A stretch of 64,000 nucleotides of DNA. It comes from Planobispora longispora. Its GTDB lineage: Bacteria > Actinomycetota > Actinomycetes > Streptosporangiales > Streptosporangiaceae. Shown here one piece after another: positions 1 to 7,592 of the stretch. How positions within the stretch are numbered: the first letter of the stretch is position 1; every line of letters starts with the position of its first letter. Location of the stretch: the NCBI RefSeq assembly GCF_016863135.1, contig NZ_BOOH01000035.1, positions 1 to 64,000 on the forward strand, written 5' to 3'. The notes beneath the pieces are model-generated. The model saw only the letters and a program-made list of their open reading frames with translations. It made no database searches and was not told the DNA's origin. The position numbers and the translations under genes were made by a program.

Positions 1-158
1 TGGACGCCTCCTGTGCTCCGCGGCACCGTAACGCACACGATCGGCCTCTACCAGACTCTAGCAGCAGCGACCCCTCCTATCCTGCGATCGGTTGCTTCCC
101 CTATCACCTGGAGCGGAGAACAAATCGCCAGTTCAGACAGTTGATCGCGACCGAGCCC

Positions 159-205
159 TTGACGTTTCCTCCGGATGCCGACACTGTTTGATGCAACTGG
201 TTGCA
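159..205 (+). promoter_or_regulatory. Promoter and LacI-type operator of the uronate operon
   Basis: TTGACG at 159-164 is followed after 17 bases by CACTGT at 182-187, a plausible -35/-10 pair. Just downstream lies a dyad, TGCAAC (192-197) and GTTGCA (200-205) around a 2-base centre. The dyad begins 33 bases after the start of TTGACG. The same arrangement with the same spacing occurs in front of the pectinase gene at 7527-7573, which supports a shared regulator. The TGCAA/TTGCA half-site style resembles LacI-family operators. The regulator itself is not identified. Nothing else was recognised in positions 1-158. Confidence 0.55.
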
Positions 206-248
206 GTCCCCGGGCTCACCCGCTGACTGCCAGAAGGGAAAGACACCC

Positions 249-1133
249 GTGAGCAGAACTCTTGTCACCGGGAGCGCCGGGCGCCTCGGGCGCAGCGTCG
301 TGTCCGCGTTCGCCGCGGCCGGGCACGAGGTGATCGGCGTGGACCGGGCCCCGGGCACGCCCGCCGACGCCGCCGCCACCCTCCCCGCCGACCTGACCGA
401 TCTCGGCGAGGCGTACGAGGTGATCGCGCGCTTCCGGCCGGACGCCATCGTGCACCTGGCCGCCATCGCCACCCCGTTCAGCCACAGCGACGCGGTGACC
501 TTCCGCACCAACACGCAGCTGGCCTTCAACGTGTGCGACGCGGCGGTGGCGCTGGGCGTGGGCAAGGTGATCGTCGCCAGCAGCCCGACCGTCATGGGGT
601 ACGGCGCGCCGGGCGGCTGGACCCCCTCCTACCTGCCCCTCGACGAGGACCACCCGGTCCTGCCGTGGAACTCCTACAACCTGTCCAAGGTGGTCGCCGA
701 GGAGACGATGCGGTCGTTCGCCCGCGCCGCCACCGCCACGAAGCTGGCGGCGGTGCGGCCCTGCTTCGTGATCGCGCCGGAGGAGTGGGAGGGAGCGCCG
801 ACCCAGTCGGGGCACACCGTGACCGAGCGGCTGGACCGGCCCGAGATCGCCGGGGTCTCGCTGTTCAACTACATCGACGCCCGCGACGCGGCCGACATGC
901 TCATCACCCTGCTCGACCGGCTGCCCGGCCTGCCCAACGGCGAGATCTTCTTCGCCGGGGCCGCCGACGCCCTGGCCCGCGAGCCGCTCTCGGAGCTGCT
1001 GCCGCGGATCATCCCCGCCACCGCGGGCTTCGCCGACGCCCTCACCGGCACCGCCCCCGCGTTCTCCTCCGCCAAGGCCGGCAAGCTGCTCGGCTGGCAG
1101 GCCAAGCGCAGCTGGCGCACCGAACTCTCCTGA
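249..1133 (+). CDS. NAD-dependent epimerase/dehydratase family protein, probable uronate dehydrogenase
   Basis: A 294-residue extended short-chain dehydrogenase. The N-terminus has a Rossmann glycine motif (TGSAGRLG) and the middle has the YNLSK catalytic Tyr-xxx-Lys signature. Uronate dehydrogenases of this family oxidise D-galacturonate or D-glucuronate to the aldaro-lactone. That role is inferred from the next two genes, a KdgD and an enolase-superfamily enzyme, which fit the downstream steps. A sugar epimerase or other reductase is the alternative. GTG at 249 is preferred over the upstream in-frame start at 201 because GAAGGGA lies about 8 bases before it and the protein then starts directly at the Rossmann strand. 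It is first in an operon of overlapping genes. Confidence 0.8.
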   Translation: MSRTLVTGSAGRLGRSVVSAFAAAGHEVIGVDRAPGTPADAAATLPADLTDLGEAYEVIARFRPDAIVHLAAIATPFSHSDAVTFRTNTQLAFNVCDAAVALGVGKVIVASSPTVMGYGAPGGWTPSYLPLDEDHPVLPWNSYNLSKVVAEETMRSFARAATATKLAAVRPCFVIAPEEWEGAPTQSGHTVTERLDRPEIAGVSLFNYIDARDAADMLITLLDRLPGLPNGEIFFAGAADALAREPLSELLPRIIPATAGFADALTGTAPAFSSAKAGKLLGWQAKRSWRTELS

Positions 1134-1165
1134 ACCCCCCGAGCCTTCCCCCTGGAGCACCGACC

Positions 1166-2041
1166 ATGAATCTCAGCGGAGTCCTGTTCTTCCCCGTGAC
1201 CCCCTTCGACGCCACGGGCGCGCTGGCCGAGGACGTGCTGGCCGAGCACATCCGCCAGGGCGTCGCGCACGGAACCGGCGGCGTCTTCGTCGCCTGCGGC
1301 ACCGGGGAGTTCTCCGCGCTCTCCCAGGCCGAGCACGCCCGCGCCGTGCGCGTGGCGGCCGAGACCGTCCAGGGCGCGGTCCCGGTGCTGGCCGGCGCGG
1401 GCGGCCCGCTCGGCGCCGCCCTCGAGCAGGCCCGCACCGCCCGCGAGGCGGGCGCCGACGGCCTGCTGCTCATGCCGCCCTACCTGACCCAGGGCAGCTC
1501 GGCCGGGTTCGCCGAGTACGTGCGCGCGATCGCCGCCGAACTCCCCGTGATCATCTATCAGCGCGGCTCCGTGGTCCTCGACCCGGCCGCGGTGGTGGAG
1601 CTGGCCCGCATCCCCGGCGTGATCGGCCTGAAGGACGGCCTGGGCGACATCGACCGGATGCAACGCATCGTGCTGGCGATCCGGCGGGAGATCGGCCCGG
1701 ACTTCACCTTCTTCAACGGCCTGCCGACCGCCGAGCTGACCATGCCCGCCTACCGCGGCCTCGGCGTGGAGCTGTACTCCTCGGCCGTGTTCGCCTTCGC
1801 CCCCGAGATCGCCACCGCCTACTTCAACGGCGACGACCGGCTGCTCACGGAGTTCTACGCTCCCCTGGTCGAGCTGCGCAGCAAGGCGCCGGGCTACGCG
1901 GTCGCCCTGGTCAAGGCGGGCCTGCGGCTGCGCGGCCTGGACGTCGGCCCGGTCCGGGCGCCGCTGACCGACCTGACCCCCGAGCACCTGGCCGAGCTGG
2001 ACGGGATCCTCAAGAACGGCCTCGCCCTGGTGGGCGCATGA
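1166..2041 (+). CDS. kdgD: 5-dehydro-4-deoxyglucarate dehydratase
   Basis: A 291-residue member of the dihydrodipicolinate synthase/N-acetylneuraminate lyase family of TIM-barrel Schiff-base enzymes. The candidate Schiff-base lysine is K156 (GLKDGLGD) and the conserved tyrosine is Y131 (IIYQRGS). ACGTGEF near residues 44-50 and the C-terminal GLDVGPVR are typical of KdgD, which converts 5-dehydro-4-deoxy-D-glucarate to 2-oxoglutarate semialdehyde with loss of water and CO2. The substrate would come from the two neighbouring enzymes, and the product would feed the aldehyde dehydrogenase module encoded by 5919-7409. ATG at 1166 has TGGAG upstream. The stop overlaps the next start (ATGA at 2038-2041), indicating translational coupling. 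Confidence 0.9.
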   Translation: MNLSGVLFFPVTPFDATGALAEDVLAEHIRQGVAHGTGGVFVACGTGEFSALSQAEHARAVRVAAETVQGAVPVLAGAGGPLGAALEQARTAREAGADGLLLMPPYLTQGSSAGFAEYVRAIAAELPVIIYQRGSVVLDPAAVVELARIPGVIGLKDGLGDIDRMQRIVLAIRREIGPDFTFFNGLPTAELTMPAYRGLGVELYSSAVFAFAPEIATAYFNGDDRLLTEFYAPLVELRSKAPGYAVALVKAGLRLRGLDVGPVRAPLTDLTPEHLAELDGILKNGLALVGA

Positions 2042-3111
2042 CCGGGGAGACCGTGACCGGCCGGATCAAGGACCTGCGGACCACCCTGCGGTCGGCGCCC
2101 CTGCGCCGCCCGTGGGGCGCCGACGTGCCGTACAACCACGTGATCGTGTGCGAGATCATGCTCGCCGACGGGCGGACCGGCACCGGCTTCTCCTGGACCC
2201 CGCAGATCGGGGCGAAAGCCGTGCAGGCCCTGCTGGACAACGACATCCGTGAGGCGCTGATCGGCCTGCCCGCCCACCCGGAGGTGGTGTGGGACCGGCT
2301 CGCCGCGCACCTGAGCGAGGCCGGGCGCGGCGGGCTGGCCACGGTCGCGATGGCCGGGGTGGACCTGGCCCTGTGGGACCTGCGCTGCGGGGAGTCCTCC
2401 CTGGTGGAGGTGCTCGGGCCGCGCCGGGAGAGCGTCCCGGTGTACGGCAGCGGCGTCAACCTGCACTACTCCCTGGCGGAGCTGGTCGAGCAGGCCGGCC
2501 GCTGGAAGGCCGCGGGCTACCCCGCCGTCAAGATCAAGGTGGGCCGGCCCGACCTGGCCGAGGACGTCGAGCGGGTCGCCGCGGTCCGCGAGACCGTCGG
2601 CCCCGGCACGCTCCTGATGATCGACGCCAACCAGCGCTGGGACCTGCACCGGGCCCGCCGCGCGATCGCCGCGCTGGAGCCGTACGACCCGCACTGGATC
2701 GAGGAGCCGCTGCCCGCCGACGACCTCGCCGCCCACGTGGAGCTCCGCAGGAGCATCGGCGTGCCGGTGGCGGTCGGCGAGAACGTCTACACCGTCCACG
2801 GCTTCCGCGACCTGCTCGTCGCGGGCGCGTGCGACGTGGTCCAGCCCAACGTGGTCCGGGTCGGCGGGATCACCCCGTTCCTGCGCGTCGCCACCCTGGC
2901 CCGCGCCTTCGACGTCCCCGTCTACCCGCACCTGCTGACCGAGCTCTCCGGGCAACTGGCCCTTACCCTGCACCACCCGGTCATGGTGGAGTTGGTCGAG
3001 GACGCCTCCCTCGCCGACCTGGGGCTGCTGGCCGGGCCGTCCCCTCTGGAGATCGACGGCGCCGGGCTGCGCTCGGCCGGGAACGCGGGACTGGGGCTGA
3101 CATGGGCATGA
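2038..3111 (+). CDS. Mandelate racemase/muconate lactonizing family enzyme, possible galactaro-lactone cycloisomerase or aldarate dehydratase
   Basis: A 357-residue enolase-superfamily enzyme. The C-terminal barrel shows the KxK base motif (K165, K167), metal ligands D196 (MIDANQ), E222 (WIEEPLP) and E248 (VGENV), and H298 (YPHLLTE). These place it in the mandelate racemase-like group that abstracts a proton alpha to a carboxylate. In the Agrobacterium-type oxidative galacturonate route, an enolase-superfamily cycloisomerase links uronate dehydrogenase to KdgD. A simple acid-sugar dehydratase would also fit. Substrate assignment rests on the neighbours, not on residues I can see. ATG at 2038 overlaps the kdgD stop. 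Confidence 0.85.
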   Translation: MTGETVTGRIKDLRTTLRSAPLRRPWGADVPYNHVIVCEIMLADGRTGTGFSWTPQIGAKAVQALLDNDIREALIGLPAHPEVVWDRLAAHLSEAGRGGLATVAMAGVDLALWDLRCGESSLVEVLGPRRESVPVYGSGVNLHYSLAELVEQAGRWKAAGYPAVKIKVGRPDLAEDVERVAAVRETVGPGTLLMIDANQRWDLHRARRAIAALEPYDPHWIEEPLPADDLAAHVELRRSIGVPVAVGENVYTVHGFRDLLVAGACDVVQPNVVRVGGITPFLRVATLARAFDVPVYPHLLTELSGQLALTLHHPVMVELVEDASLADLGLLAGPSPLEIDGAGLRSAGNAGLGLTWA

Positions 3112-4235
3112 CGGAGAACAGGGCGGTCAAGGTCGTGCTCGCGGGCGCGTACGGCCACGGCCGCTCGCACCTGGAGAACCTGCGCCACCTGTCCGCGCGG
3201 GGGCTGGTCGAACTGGCCGGCGTCTGCGACGTGCGCGAGGTGGACGCGGAGTGGCTGCACGGCCTGGGCGCTCCCGCGCAGGCGCGCCCCGACGGCCTCG
3301 CCGGGCTGATCGAGCGCACCGGCGCGGAGATCACGATCCTGTGCACGCCCATCAACACCCACGCCGACCTGGCCGTGACCGCGCTGCGCGCGGGCTCCCA
3401 CCTGCTGCTGGAGAAGCCGCCCGCGGCGTCGATGGCCGCCTTCGAGCGGATCACCGCGGCGGTCGGGGAGACCGGGCTGGCCTGCCAGATCGGCTTCCAG
3501 AGCCTCGGCTCGGCCGCGATCCCCGCGCTGCGCAAGCTGATCGCCTCCGGCGAGCTGGGCGAGATCCGCGGCATCGGGGTGGCGGGCGCGTGGGAGCGGC
3601 CCGCCGAGTACTTCACCCGCTCGGCCTGGTCGGGCCGGCGGCGGCTGGACGGGCAGGACGTGGTGGACGGCGCGCTCACCAACCCGTTCGCGCACGCCAC
3701 GGCCACCGCGCTGGCGGTCGCCGGCGCCGAGGAACGCGGCTCGGTGGCCTCGGTCGAGCTGGAGCTGTTCCACGCCAACCCGATCGAGGCGGACGACACC
3801 GCCGCAGCCCGGATCCGCCTGGCGGACGGCCAGGTGATCACGGTCGCCGTGACGCTGTGCGCGACGGGTCGGAGCGAGCCGTACCTGATCGTGCACGGCT
3901 CGGCCGGCACGGCCCGCCTGACCTACACCACCGACGAACTCGACGGGACCGTCCACCCCCGGGCGAACCTGCTGGAGAATCTCGCCGCCCACGTCAGGAC
4001 CGGCGCGGAGCTGCTGGTGCCCGCGCCCCGCACCGGCGCGTTCATGGAGTTCATGGAGGCGGTGCGGCTGGCGCCCGACCCGCTGCCGATCTCCGACGAG
4101 CACCAGGAGATCCACGCCGACCGGCGCGAGCTGCCCGGGATCAGGGAGCTGACCGACCTCAGCGCCGAGCGGCTGGCCCTGTTCTCGGAACTGGGCGTGG
4201 CGTGGGCGGCCGCGCCGGGAGCCGCACGTGGATGA
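3108..4235 (+). CDS. Gfo/Idh/MocA family oxidoreductase
   Basis: About 375 residues. The N-terminal Rossmann fold begins KVVLAGAYGHGRSH, followed by the family EKP motif (LLLEKPP, residues 100-105) and a C-terminal alpha/beta domain. Such proteins oxidise or reduce sugars and cyclitols with NAD(P). Here it sits inside the pectin/uronate operon, so a sugar or uronate derivative is the likely substrate, but nothing in the sequence fixes it. ATG at 3108 overlaps the preceding stop (ATGA). An in-frame ATG at 3102 with GGGG about 7 bases upstream is an equally possible start. The following gene lies almost without a gap. Confidence 0.85.
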   Translation: MTENRAVKVVLAGAYGHGRSHLENLRHLSARGLVELAGVCDVREVDAEWLHGLGAPAQARPDGLAGLIERTGAEITILCTPINTHADLAVTALRAGSHLLLEKPPAASMAAFERITAAVGETGLACQIGFQSLGSAAIPALRKLIASGELGEIRGIGVAGAWERPAEYFTRSAWSGRRRLDGQDVVDGALTNPFAHATATALAVAGAEERGSVASVELELFHANPIEADDTAAARIRLADGQVITVAVTLCATGRSEPYLIVHGSAGTARLTYTTDELDGTVHPRANLLENLAAHVRTGAELLVPAPRTGAFMEFMEAVRLAPDPLPISDEHQEIHADRRELPGIRELTDLSAERLALFSELGVAWAAAPGAARG

Positions 4236-4272
4236 GACGACCAGCCGACGAGCGCACGGGAGCGAGGCGATC

Positions 4273-5250
4273 ATGCCGGAGACGCACGCGGACGAGCCGG
4301 TCACGCGGGAGCGGGCGGACGGGGAGACCACCCGGGAGCTGCGGGTCGCCGGAACGCCGGTGGCCTCCTACGTGTGGGAGCCCGACCTGCCGGCGACCGA
4401 CTCGCCGCGGCCGTACCTGCACCCGGTGCGCACGCTCGCGGGCACGGCGGTGACCCAGTTCCGCCCCGACGACCACGTCCACCACCTGGGCGTCAGCCTG
4501 GCCGTCGCGGACGTCGGCGCGGTGAACTTCTGGGGCGGCCGGACCTTCGTCCGCGATCAGGGCGCGACCTGGCTGGACGACCACGGGCGCCAGCGGCACG
4601 ACGCCTTCGCGGAGCTCGACGGCGGGTTCCGGGAGGCGCTGACCTGGATCGGCCCGGACGGCGCGACCGTCGCCATCGAGGAGCGGACCGTCCTGGCCCG
4701 CCCCGTGGCCGGCGCGGGGACCGCGTGGGCGCTGGACTTCTCCTTCGCGCTGACCGTGACCGAGCCGCTGGAGATCAGGAGCTCGGCGTGCAAGGGACGG
4801 CCGGGCGCCGGGTACGGCGGGTTCTTCTGGCGGGCGCCCAAGGACGCCGCGGACCTCGCCGTGTTCACCGCCGAGGCCGAGGGAGAGGCGGGCGTGCACG
4901 GCAGCGTCGCCCCCTGGCTGGCGCTGGTGTCGGACGCCTGGAGCCTGGTGTTCGTCCAGGCGGGCGCGGTGGACCCGTGGTTCGTGCGGGTGGCCGAGTA
5001 CCCCGGCGTCGGCCCCGCGCTGGCGTGGGACCGGCCGCTGGCCGTGGCGGACACGCTGCGGCGGCGGGTGGTCACGGTCGTGGCGGACGGGCGGCTCGAC
5101 CGGGCCGCCGCCGCGAAGCTGGCCGCGGGACTCGCCGGGGCGGCCGCGGACGGCCCGGCGAGCACGGGCGCTCCGGCGGATCCGGCGGGGACCACGGGTG
5201 CGCCGGAGGGAACGGGTGCGCCGGCGGATCCGGCGGGGACCGCACCGTGA
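4273..5250 (+). CDS. PmoA/DUF6807 family protein
   Basis: A 325-residue protein with no signal peptide. The DDHVHHLGVSLA stretch near residue 70 and YGGFFWRAP near residue 180 resemble the DUF6807 (PmoA-like) family, often found in carbohydrate-catabolic operons beside Gfo/Idh oxidoreductases. Biochemical function is unknown. The last 35 or so residues are a low-complexity Ala-Pro-Gly-Thr tail encoded by imperfect repeats (5150-5245), which looks like repeat expansion at the 3' end. ATG at 4273 is chosen because GAGCGAGG lies just upstream. A GTG at 4228, overlapping the previous stop, is the alternative. The stop overlaps the next start (GTGA, 5247-5250). Confidence 0.72.
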   Translation: MPETHADEPVTRERADGETTRELRVAGTPVASYVWEPDLPATDSPRPYLHPVRTLAGTAVTQFRPDDHVHHLGVSLAVADVGAVNFWGGRTFVRDQGATWLDDHGRQRHDAFAELDGGFREALTWIGPDGATVAIEERTVLARPVAGAGTAWALDFSFALTVTEPLEIRSSACKGRPGAGYGGFFWRAPKDAADLAVFTAEAEGEAGVHGSVAPWLALVSDAWSLVFVQAGAVDPWFVRVAEYPGVGPALAWDRPLAVADTLRRRVVTVVADGRLDRAAAAKLAAGLAGAAADGPASTGAPADPAGTTGAPEGTGAPADPAGTAP

Positions 5251-7409
5251 GGGTCTTCATCGCGGGCGACTCCACCGCCGCCTCCTACCCGGTCACGCTC
5301 GCGCCGCAGGCGGGCTGGGGGCAGGCGCTGCCCCTGCTGTGGGACGTGCCCGTGGTCAACGAGGCCGTCCCCGGCGCCAGCGCGCGCAGCTCGGTCGAGC
5401 GCCTGGGGATGCACGAGCGGATCATGTCCGCCATCGGGCCGGACGACCTCCTGCTGATCTGCTTCGGCCACAACGACCCCAAGCACGACCAGGGCCGCTT
5501 CGCCGCGCCGTTCACCGGCTACCAGGACTTCCTGCGCCGTTACATCGACGGGGCCCGCGAGCGGGGTGCGCGCCCCGTGCTGGTCACCTCCGTCGAGCGG
5601 CGCGTCTGCGGCCCGGAGGGGACGCACGGCCGCTACCCCGAGGCGATGCGGGCCCTGGCCGCCGCCGAGGAGGTGCCGCTGGTCGACCTCCAGGCCGCCA
5701 GCCTCCGCCGCTGGCGTGAGCTGGGCTCGGAGGCGACGAAGGAGCTGTTCCTCTGGCTCGCCCCGCACCCCAACTACCCGGACGGCAGCGCCGACGACAC
5801 CCACTTCACCGGGCGCGGCGCGATCGAAGCGGCCCGGCTGCTGCTGGAGGCGGCGGGCGACCTGCTCCCGCCCGCCGTCCGGACCCCCGAAGCCGATCTC
5901 ATGGATTGGAGACCTGTGATGTCCGTGTGGAGCCTCGACGCCCGCTCAGGCGAGCGCCGTCGCGAGTTCGCCTCCACCAGCGCGGAGGAGCTCGGCACCG
6001 TCTGCCGCCGTGCCCACGAGCTGCTGCCCCGACTGGACGAGGCCGGTCCGCAGGGGCGGGCCGCGCTGCTTTCGGCCATGGCCGACGCGCTGGACGCGCG
6101 GGTGGACGAGCTGGCCGCCGCCGCCGACGCCGAGACCGCGCTCGGCCTGCCCCGGCTGACCGGCGAGGTCGCCCGGACCAGCGGGCAGCTGCGCCTGTTC
6201 GCCGAGGTGCTGCGCGAGGGGTCCTTCCTCGACGTACGGCTCGACAGCGCCGACGGGGTCAAGCCGGACCTGCGCCGGATGAACATCCCGGTCGGCGTGG
6301 TCGGCGTCTTCTCCGCCAGCAACTTCCCCTTCGCCTTCAGCGTCGGCGGCGGCGACACCGCCAGCGCGCTGGCCGCGGGCTGCCCGGTCGTCGTCAAGGC
6401 GCACTCCCTGCACCCGGAGACCTCCGAGCTGACCCTGGCCGCCCTCCAGGACGGCGCCCGCGCGGCGGGCTTCCCCGCCGAGGTCGTCCAGCTGGTCCAC
6501 GGCCGCGAGGCCGGGGTCGCGCTGGTCAAGAACCCGCTGGTCAAGGCGGTCGGGTTCACCGGGTCGATCCCCGGCGGGCGCTTCCTGTACGACATCGCCA
6601 AGGCCCGTCCCGAGCCGATCCCGTTCTACGGCGAGCTGGGCAGCCTCAACCCGCTGGTCGTCACGCCCGGCGCGGCGGCCCGCCGTACCGGGGAGATCGC
6701 GGCCGGGCTCGTGGCCTCGGCGACGCTGGGGGCGGGGCAGTTCTGCGTCAAGCCCGGCCTGATCCTGGCCCCGGCGGGCAGCGGGCTGGTCGAGGCGATG
6801 GCGGAGCACTACACCGAGCTGGGCCCGCAGGTGCTGCTCGGCGACGGCATCAGGGAGAGCTTCGAGAGCGGCGCGAGCGAGCGGGAGGCCCTCCCGGGCC
6901 TGCGCGTGGCGGCCTCCGGGCAGGTGGGCGGCGAGCGGCAGGTGACGGCGCGGCTGCTGACCGGGCACGTCTCCGTCCTGGACACCACCGAGCTGCTGCT
7001 GGAGGAGTGCTTCGGGCCGATGACCGTGGTGCTCACCTACGACAGCGAGGACGAGCTGGCCGAGATCCTGGCCACCACCCCCGGCAACCTGACCGCGACC
7101 CTGCACAGCGAGCCCGAGGAGGAGAAGCTGGCCTCCCGGATCGTGGCGGTGATGCGGGACCGGGCGGGCCGCCTGGTCTTCGACGCCTACCCGACCGGGG
7201 TCGCGGTCGGCTGGGCGCAGCAGCACGGCGGGCCGTACCCGGCGACCACCGAGCCGTCGACCACCTCGGTCGGCAGCGCGGCGATCTTCCGGTTCCTCCG
7301 TTCGGTCGTCTACCAGAACTGCCCGGCGCACCTGCTGCCGGAGGCCCTGCGCGACGACAACCCCTGGCGGCTCCCCCGCCGCCTGAACGGGGTGCTCACC
7401 CTGCCCTGA
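5247..7409 (+). CDS. GDSL (rhamnogalacturonan acetylesterase-like) esterase fused in frame to 2,5-dioxovalerate-type aldehyde dehydrogenase
   Basis: One 720-codon frame with no stop covers two complete enzymes. Residues 1-210 are an SGNH hydrolase with block I (AGDST, nucleophile S9), the GHND block (74-77) and the catalytic DDTH block (D183-H186), like CE12 rhamnogalacturonan acetylesterases. From residue 225 follows a full-length aldehyde dehydrogenase with Glu (E463, YGELGS) and catalytic Cys (C500, GQFCVKP), closest in style to NADP-dependent 2-oxoglutarate semialdehyde dehydrogenases, which would finish the KdgD pathway. The esterase lacks a signal peptide, so it would act on imported oligosaccharides. 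The dehydrogenase has its own Shine-Dalgarno and ATG at 5919, so it may also be made separately. The fusion may be real, or may come from an indel near the esterase 3' end. Confidence 0.82.
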   Translation: MRVFIAGDSTAASYPVTLAPQAGWGQALPLLWDVPVVNEAVPGASARSSVERLGMHERIMSAIGPDDLLLICFGHNDPKHDQGRFAAPFTGYQDFLRRYIDGARERGARPVLVTSVERRVCGPEGTHGRYPEAMRALAAAEEVPLVDLQAASLRRWRELGSEATKELFLWLAPHPNYPDGSADDTHFTGRGAIEAARLLLEAAGDLLPPAVRTPEADLMDWRPVMSVWSLDARSGERRREFASTSAEELGTVCRRAHELLPRLDEAGPQGRAALLSAMADALDARVDELAAAADAETALGLPRLTGEVARTSGQLRLFAEVLREGSFLDVRLDSADGVKPDLRRMNIPVGVVGVFSASNFPFAFSVGGGDTASALAAGCPVVVKAHSLHPETSELTLAALQDGARAAGFPAEVVQLVHGREAGVALVKNPLVKAVGFTGSIPGGRFLYDIAKARPEPIPFYGELGSLNPLVVTPGAAARRTGEIAAGLVASATLGAGQFCVKPGLILAPAGSGLVEAMAEHYTELGPQVLLGDGIRESFESGASEREALPGLRVAASGQVGGERQVTARLLTGHVSVLDTTELLLEECFGPMTVVLTYDSEDELAEILATTPGNLTATLHSEPEEEKLASRIVAVMRDRAGRLVFDAYPTGVAVGWAQQHGGPYPATTEPSTTSVGSAAIFRFLRSVVYQNCPAHLLPEALRDDNPWRLPRRLNGVLTLP
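5908..5921 (+). promoter_or_regulatory. Internal ribosome binding site and start of the dehydrogenase module
   Basis: GGAG at 5908-5911 is followed by an in-frame ATG at 5919 after 7 bases, exactly where a stand-alone aldehyde dehydrogenase would begin. A TGA at 5917-5919 in the +1 frame would give the TGATG overlap typical of this operon if the esterase frame were shifted by one base. This suggests two ancestral genes whose separating stop was lost. Confidence 0.5.
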
Positions 7410-7485
7410 CGTTCACCGGGGAACGCGGCCCCGGCGGACTCCCCGCCGCCGGGGCCGTCGGCATGCACTGATTCAGAGGGTTCCT

Positions 7486-7573
7486 GCAATCGTTTGTCGC
7501 TATGGAAAGCGATTTCCTAGGGGCTATTGACGTGAATAAGGGATTACGCCACCGTTTCATGCAACCGATTGCC
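7486..7573 (+). promoter_or_regulatory. Promoter and operators of the pectinase gene
   Basis: TTGACG at 7527-7532, a 17-base gap, CACCGT at 7550-7555, then the dyad TGCAACCGATTGCC at 7560-7573. This repeats the layout in front of the uronate operon (159-205), including the 33-base distance from TTGACG to the dyad. Upstream are a second dyad, GGAAA/TTTCC around GCGA (7504-7517), and a partial TGCAATCGTTTG site near 7487. All three look like LacI-family operators, consistent with substrate induction together with the uronate operon. Confidence 0.55.
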
Positions 7574-7592
7574 GCATCCCCCAAGGCTGCAC

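Noticed and set aside
1894-4331. Long open frames on the minus strand opposite the uronate operon (and similar ones across the window)
   Set aside because: They mirror codon bias of the plus-strand genes, have Arg/Gly/Pro-rich translations without domains, and lack ribosome sites. This is usual for such GC-rich DNA.
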